DNA from: Azoarcus sp.
GTDB lineage: Bacteria > Pseudomonadota > Gammaproteobacteria > Burkholderiales > Rhodocyclaceae
Direction: 5' to 3'
Length of the DNA: 40,480 nt
Assembly: GCA_030656215.1 (NCBI GenBank)
Contig: JAUSOD010000063.1
Span: 1-40,480, forward strand
A program made the translations under genes and the position numbers. Positions within the stretch are counted from its first letter, which is position 1. Each line of letters starts with the position of its first letter. The notes below the pieces were generated by a model that had not been told where the DNA came from, ran no database searches, and saw only the letters and a list, made by a program, of their open reading frames with translations. Below are positions 36,351 to 40,480 of the stretch, piece after piece.

Positions 36351-37057
36351 CAGGCTTCTTCCTCCGCGTCGTCGGTGTCGGGCAGCACGTCCGCGACTTC
36401 GAAGGCGTTTGTTGCGGGCATGGGGTGTCCGGCGCGGGAGATCACTTCGGCCAGGGTGCCGTGGATGATGCGATCCGCCAGCATGCGGTAGTCGAGAGCG
36501 ACGTCGAGCAGCGGCCCTTCGAACAGGATGCCGTTGCGCCGCTCGATGAAGCCCAGGCGGGCGAGCTTGCCGAGCATGAAGTTCCGCACCCGGCCGCGCC
36601 CGCCCAGCAGCGCGCCAAAGTCGGCGATCAGCGAAGCTTCGGCGATGCCGGCGGAAACGGTGTCGCCATGCTCCATCGGCTTTTCGGCGCCGAACATGTC
36701 GCCCTGGCCGTCGTCGTTTACCTCGCGCCGGGTCACCTGACGCTCGCGTTTGGGCAGGATGATCAACGACCAGATCACCACCAGCAGGGCGATCTCGTCG
36801 CGGGTGAGGCCGATGTTGCTGGCGGCGTACTCGCGTTTGGCGCCGAACACCGGCTCGTACATTTCGGGCGCGAGCGCGGTGGCGACGTGGCCGGCGTAGG
36901 GGTTGTCCTGCAGCTGCAGGCCGACCGCGGCCAGGCGGTGGTCGAGCTCGACGCGAAAGGTCTCGTCCACCAGCGCGCGGCGCACCAGGCGGTCGCTGCG
37001 CGGCAGCCAGCGGTTGGCCAGCAGGCGGGCGGTGAGGGTCTTGATATCCTGTTCCAT
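36350..37057 (-). CDS. Condensin accessory protein (MukE/MksE/JetB, DUF4194-like)
   Basis: A 235-residue protein, the size of MukE. Visible features are LLANRWLPRSDRLVRRALVDE, LTRDEIALLVVIWSLIILPKRERQ and ADFGALLGGRGRVRNFMLGKLARLGFIERRNGILFEGPLLDVALDYRML; the last part reads like a winged helix with a conserved FIERR. It would bind the kleisin-like subunit and DNA. The gene is joined to both neighbours by TGATG overlaps (37057 and 36350). The assignment to MukE/DUF4194 rests on size, order and winged-helix look rather than a single diagnostic motif. Confidence 0.7.
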   Translation of the reverse strand: MEQDIKTLTARLLANRWLPRSDRLVRRALVDETFRVELDHRLAAVGLQLQDNPYAGHVATALAPEMYEPVFGAKREYAASNIGLTRDEIALLVVIWSLIILPKRERQVTRREVNDDGQGDMFGAEKPMEHGDTVSAGIAEASLIADFGALLGGRGRVRNFMLGKLARLGFIERRNGILFEGPLLDVALDYRMLADRIIHGTLAEVISRAGHPMPATNAFEVADVLPDTDDAEEEA

Positions 37058-38409
37058 CAGCGGATGTCTTCCAGCGTGGCAGGGGGAGTGGGGAACGGCG
37101 GGGGGGACGGCGAGGGGGAGGGCACCGGAGCGTCGTCGCCGGGCAGGGCTGCGGCCACACGGGGCGCGACCTGGCCAGTTGAGATCAGCGCGATCTCGTC
37201 GTCATCGACCGCTTCCAGGGTATCGCCGAACGACACCTCCAGCGGCAGACGCATGAAGTCACCCACCGGGCCCGCGGCCGGGCCGGCCGATTCGCCGTCG
37301 GCCAGCAGCGCGAGCAGCGACAGGCGATACGAAGCCGGGGCAAAGCCGCCGCCGGCCACGATCTGATGCAAGGGTGTGGTCTCGCGCAGCTGGTCGAGGC
37401 GGCGGGTGAAGTGCTCGAGCAGCGCGAGGTCCTCGCTGTCCGGCGCGGTATTCACCTCGGCCAGATCCGGCGGCGGCAGGCTGATGTCGGCTTCCCGCGC
37501 GCGCGCGTCGTCGCACAGCACCGCCTCGGCGCGGTCGAGCAGTTCGTGGCCACCGGCGAGCAAGGGGATTTCGGGCACCAGGAAGAGCGCGTCATCGGCG
37601 AAGCCGGCAATCGTCGCCCCATTCAGCGTACGCAGCCAGGCGGATACGTCGGACGAGGAGATGCCCGACGCGCCGAGGGTGACGCGCTGCGCCTCGATCT
37701 TGTTCAGGGCGCGCTGGAAGCTCGCATCCACCCGCGCCAGGCGCGACTGCGCCAAGCCTATGCGCTGGGCGATGCGCGCGATGTCGAACGGCACGTCGGG
37801 GTCGGCGAGCAGGCCGGTGAGGATTTCGGTGCCGCGCGCCAGCCACTTCTCGTTGGCCGACAGCCGCCGTCGCGCGGACACGATGTTGAACTCCGAGCCC
37901 GAGGCGACGGCCTCCTCGAAGTGCCAGCTGAGGTCGTTGAGCTTGGACAGCAGATGGCCCAGTGCCTCCGGGGTGATGCTGCCCACCGCCTGCAGACCGG
38001 CCAGTTGCGCGGTGAGGAAGCCGAGCTCCGCATCCTCCTCGTCGGCAAAATGCAGCAACATGGCGAGCGCCGCCACCGCGTTGCGGCCGATGTCGGACAG
38101 GTGGTACAGGCCGTCGTCGGCAAAGGCCAGCAGGCCGTTGTCGCGCAGGCGCTTCAACACCGTTTCCAGCTTCACCGGATCGAGATAGGTGAAACGCGCG
38201 CGCAGGGCGTCGGGCGACCAGCGCGGGGATTCGGCCTCGCGCCCGATCTCGCGCAGCACCAGCAGGCGCATCAGCACCTCGGCCTCGGTGCCGCGAAACA
38301 GCGTGATGAAGGCATCCACCAGTGGCTTTGCCGCCACCAGCGGTGCCAGCTCGGGCACGTCGTCGGCACTGACGCCTGGGGCGAGAAACTCGGACAGATC
38401 CAGCGTCAT
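37057..38409 (-). CDS. Kleisin-like condensin subunit (MukF/MksF/JetA, DUF3375-like)
   Basis: A 450-residue protein, close to MukF in size. The N-terminal 120 residues have winged-helix features (VLMRLLVLREIGREAESPRW, then LETVLKRLRDNGLLAFADDGLYHLSDIGRNAVA). A helical middle (about 130-270: LSKLNDLSWHFEEAVASGSEFNIVSARRRLSANEKWLARGTEIL) follows, and the C-terminus is Pro/Ser-rich. Kleisins bridge the SMC heads. It begins 28 bases after prfB on the same strand, so it may share the prfB transcript. Identification rests on gene order and domain look; a DUF3375 match could not be run. Confidence 0.7.
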   Translation of the reverse strand: MTLDLSEFLAPGVSADDVPELAPLVAAKPLVDAFITLFRGTEAEVLMRLLVLREIGREAESPRWSPDALRARFTYLDPVKLETVLKRLRDNGLLAFADDGLYHLSDIGRNAVAALAMLLHFADEEDAELGFLTAQLAGLQAVGSITPEALGHLLSKLNDLSWHFEEAVASGSEFNIVSARRRLSANEKWLARGTEILTGLLADPDVPFDIARIAQRIGLAQSRLARVDASFQRALNKIEAQRVTLGASGISSSDVSAWLRTLNGATIAGFADDALFLVPEIPLLAGGHELLDRAEAVLCDDARAREADISLPPPDLAEVNTAPDSEDLALLEHFTRRLDQLRETTPLHQIVAGGGFAPASYRLSLLALLADGESAGPAAGPVGDFMRLPLEVSFGDTLEAVDDDEIALISTGQVAPRVAAALPGDDAPVPSPSPSPPPFPTPPATLEDIR

Positions 38410-38437
38410 GGGGGCAAACGGAGCGCTGCGGCCGGGC

Positions 38438-39542
38438 TCAAACGCCCTGCTTCAGACTGGCGGCGATGAAGTTGTCGAGGTCGCCGTCGAGCACGCCCTG
38501 GGTGTTGCCGACTTCGTAGTTGGTGCGCAGGTCCTTGATTCGCGACTGGTCGAGCACATAGCTGCGAATCTGGTGGCCCCAGCCGATGTCGCTCTTCGAG
38601 TCTTCCAGCTTCTGCTGCTCGGACTGGCGTTTGCGCAGCTCCAGTTCGTACAGGCGCGCCTTCAGCATCGACATCGCCTCGGCACGGTTCTTGTGCTGCG
38701 AGCGGTCGTTCTGGCACTGCACCACCACGCCGGTGGGCTCGTGGGTGATCCGCACCGCGGAGTCGGTCTTGTTGATGTGCTGACCGCCGGCGCCCGATGC
38801 GCGATAGGTGTCCACGCGCAGATCGGCCGGGTTGATGTCGATCTGGATCGAGTCATCGACTTCAGGGAACACGAACACCGAGGTGAAGCTCGTGTGGCGC
38901 CGCGCGTTGGAGTCGAACGGGCTCTTGCGCACCAGGCGGTGGATGCCGGTTTCGGTGCGCAGAAAGCCATAGGCGTAATCGCCCGTGACCTTGATCGTGC
39001 AATTCTTGATGCCCGCCACTTCGCCTTCGGTTTCTTCCATCAGATCGACAGTGAAGCCCTTCTTCTCGGCGTAGCGCATATACATGCGTTCGAGCATGCC
39101 GGCCCAGTCCTGCGCTTCGGTGCCGCCGGCGCCGGCCTGGATTTCGATGAAGCACGCGTTGGGGTCCATCGGATTGTTGAACATCCGACGGAACTCAAGC
39201 TTGGCGACGGACGCTTCAAGCTCACCCAGGTCGCCCTCGACCGCCTCGAAGGTGTCTTCGTCGTCCTCGGCATCGGCCAGATCGTAAAGCTCCTGCAGAT
39301 CCTTCGACTGCTGATCGATCTTCTGCAGCGTGACCACGACATCCTCGAGCTGGCGCTTTTCCTTGCCGAGTTCCTGCGCGCGCTCGGCGTTGTTCCACGC
39401 GGCCGGGTCTTCGAGGGCGCGGTTTACTTCTTCGAGCTTCGATGCTTTCACATCGTAGTCAAAGATACCTCCGGAGTTCACGACCGCGCGCGGCGAGGTC
39501 GATGAGTTGTTCGGCGATGGCGTTTTTGCGTTCGGCTTCCAT
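38438..39542 (-). CDS. prfB: Peptide chain release factor 2 (programmed +1 frameshift)
   Basis: RF2 ends translation at UGA and UAA. Translation begins at the ATG 39542 ([20 protein letters not shown] and onward) and reads 27 codons to CTT. It meets an in-frame TGA at 39461-39459 and must shift +1 at CTTTGAC to continue as [13 protein letters not shown]. An SD-like GGAGG (39468-39472) precedes the slippery site, as in E. coli. After the shift the product is 367 residues, against 365 in E. coli. The SPF anticodon-like tripeptide (207-209) and GGQ (252-254, in [11 protein letters not shown]) are intact. Low RF2 lets the ribosome shift, so the gene regulates itself. Opening the frame without the shift would give a false N-terminus. 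Confidence 0.97.
39458..39472 (-). promoter_or_regulatory. Programmed +1 frameshift site of prfB
   Basis: Minus-strand order: GGAGG (39472-39468), TAT, CTT (39464-39462), TGA (39461-39459), then GAC read in the new frame (39460-39458). The layout of internal SD, CUU and UGA-C is the one used for RF2 autoregulation. Confidence 0.95.
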
Positions 39543-39718
39543 GTGCAGCTCCGGGGGCAATGCGGAAAGCCGGGCATTATACCGGCGCCGGAGCGCAAGG
39601 CGGATCATTCGCGTGAAGCCCGCGGCGGCCCGCCCGGATCAGGCGCTTTGCGCGAATACCCGGCGCAAGAGCACGAACGGGTAAACTCGGTGCTTCTCTC
39701 CCGTACTGGCGCCCGCCG

Positions 39719-40123
39719 ATGGACATCACCACGCCCGCCCTGCTGTTTCCGGCCATTTCGCTGCTGCTGCTCGCCTATTCCAACCGCTTCCTGAGCTTGG
39801 CCCAACTGATCCGGCAGCTTCATGCCTCGCCCGACCACGGCAGCCCGCTGGTGATGCGCCAGATTCCGGGGCTCAAGCGCCGGATCTCGCTCATCCAGTA
39901 CATGCAGACCTTCGGTGTGTTGAGTTTCTTGCTGTGCTCGTTGTCGATGCTCGCGCTCTATGCGCACAGCGAAGCGGCGGGCCAGGTCCTGTTCGGCATC
40001 AGCATCGTCGCATTGTCGGTGTCGCTGGTGTTGTCTCTGATCGAGGTGCTGATCTCGACCAACGCGCTGGCCGTGGTCGTGGAAGACATGGAGCGCAACG
40101 AGGGCACGCCTCCGGCCGACTGA
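39719..40123 (+). CDS. DUF2721 membrane protein
   Basis: A 134-residue protein with three hydrophobic segments: residues 5-25 (TPALLFPAISLLLLAYSNRF), about 62-82 (FGVLSFLLCSLSMLALYAH) and about 90-115 (LFGISIVALSVSLVLSLIEVL). The LIQYMQTFGVLSFLLC and ISTNALAVVVEDME stretches fit DUF2721, a small membrane family of unknown function. It is transcribed away from prfB. Its last codons (GCC GAC TGA) lie inside the palindromic repeat beginning at 40114, so the repeat supplies the stop codon and may serve as its terminator. Confidence 0.85.
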   Translation: MDITTPALLFPAISLLLLAYSNRFLSLAQLIRQLHASPDHGSPLVMRQIPGLKRRISLIQYMQTFGVLSFLLCSLSMLALYAHSEAAGQVLFGISIVALSVSLVLSLIEVLISTNALAVVVEDMERNEGTPPAD

Positions 40124-40480
40124 AGTCGGCCCTACGACCCCCCCAAAAACCTCGCCCACCTCCGCTGCCAGCACAGCCGCCGTAGGGCGGGTTTTAACCC
40201 GCCACAGCGGTGATGCGGGCACCTGCGCCGGGCACGAGCACCTATGGCCGAACATGACCGCCTGCACCAGCCACGGCCACCTGCGGCCGACTGAAGTCGG
40301 CCCTACAGAAACCCCCGCGCCCTACCACTGCCGCCTCCAAATCCGCCGTAGGGCGGGTTTCAACCCGCCACAGCGGTGATGCGGGCACCGGCTCCGGGCA
40401 CGAGCACCTATGGCCGACATGACCGCCTGCACCAGCCACGGCCACCTGCGGCCGACTGAAGTCGGCCCTACAGAAACCCC
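40114..40480. repeat. Tandem array of composite A/B palindromic repeats (runs off right edge)
   Basis: Module A (GGCCGACTGAAGTCGGCC followed by CTAC) occurs at 40114-40135, 40285-40306 and 40450-40471; module B (GTAGGGCGGGTTT-AACCCGCC) at 40182-40203 and 40348-40369. The A-to-A period is 171 then 165 bases. The B-to-A parts (about 103 bases, CACAGCGGTGATGCGGGCAC to CACGGCCACCTGC) are almost identical, while the A-to-B parts differ. The same A-B-A element lies at 24296-24454 in the other orientation. No gene is supported after 40123. Confidence 0.9.

Noticed and set aside
36351-37160. N-terminal extension of the SMC-like frame
   Set aside because: The extension lies inside the MukE-like gene in another frame and is Arg/Pro-rich; the ATG at 36350 in the TGATG junction is followed directly by the conserved N-terminus.
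40114-40480. Regular repeats at the right edge as a CRISPR array
   Set aside because: Period (165-171 bases), long conserved spacers and the palindromic A/B modules fit REP-type elements, not repeat-spacer units; no cas gene is present.

Overview
The window is high-GC bacterial chromosomal DNA. Several features point to a betaproteobacterium, most likely Rhodocyclales-like (Azoarcus/Thauera/Aromatoleum group): a PEP-CTERM surface protein, a URC-type uracil-catabolism operon, RAYT-associated REP elements, and general gene style. The taxon is an inference. No tRNA, rRNA or CRISPR array was seen.

Positions 1-19751 (all minus strand, read right to left) hold most of an extracellular contractile injection system (eCIS, a phage-tail-like nanomachine). 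Transcription order is: sheath, tube, zinc-ribbon baseplate protein, Pro/Ala-rich linker protein, DUF4255 cap-type protein, AAA+ ATPase, small conserved protein, two DUF4157 (eCIS core) proteins, two unknown proteins, a subtilase with two P domains, CIS-tube/Afp7-like protein, LysM-like protein, gp27-like hub, gp5-like spike, PAAR-like tip, gp25, and a gpJ-like baseplate protein cut by the left edge. Tape measure, fibre and further wedge genes are not in view and probably lie beyond position 1. Most junctions are ATGA/TGATG overlaps. The most interesting part is the block at 4591-12554. It contains three different protease-like proteins: a subtilase, a DUF4157 protein fused to a DUF922-like HEQGH domain, and a DUF4157 protein fused to a HEVLH...GFTE domain. 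With two unknown proteins beside them they look like cargo or cargo-handling genes.

Positions 20036-22609 encode a three-gene membrane cluster (DUF2157, DUF4401, GDYXXLXY). Positions 22610-24257 hold small accessory genes: a 24-residue membrane peptide with a perfect ribosome-binding site, a collagen-like lipoprotein, an unknown 116-residue protein, and a broken duplicate of that protein's start. Positions 24487-27652 form a uracil-catabolism operon (URC1-like GTP cyclohydrolase II homologue, URC4/DUF1688, upp).

Positions 27700-33560 are punctuated by one family of palindromic REP elements. The region carries a MoaD/ThiS-like protein coupled to an Asp-box propeller protein, a membrane alpha/beta hydrolase, the RAYT (REP-associated transposase) that sits between two REP arms, and a PEP-CTERM protein. 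Positions 33561-39542 carry prfB (with its programmed +1 frameshift) followed by a MukF-MukE-MukB/JetABC-like condensin operon that lacks a JetD/MksG nuclease gene. A DUF2721 membrane protein follows on the plus strand. The right edge is a tandem array of a second, composite palindromic repeat that also occurs next to upp.
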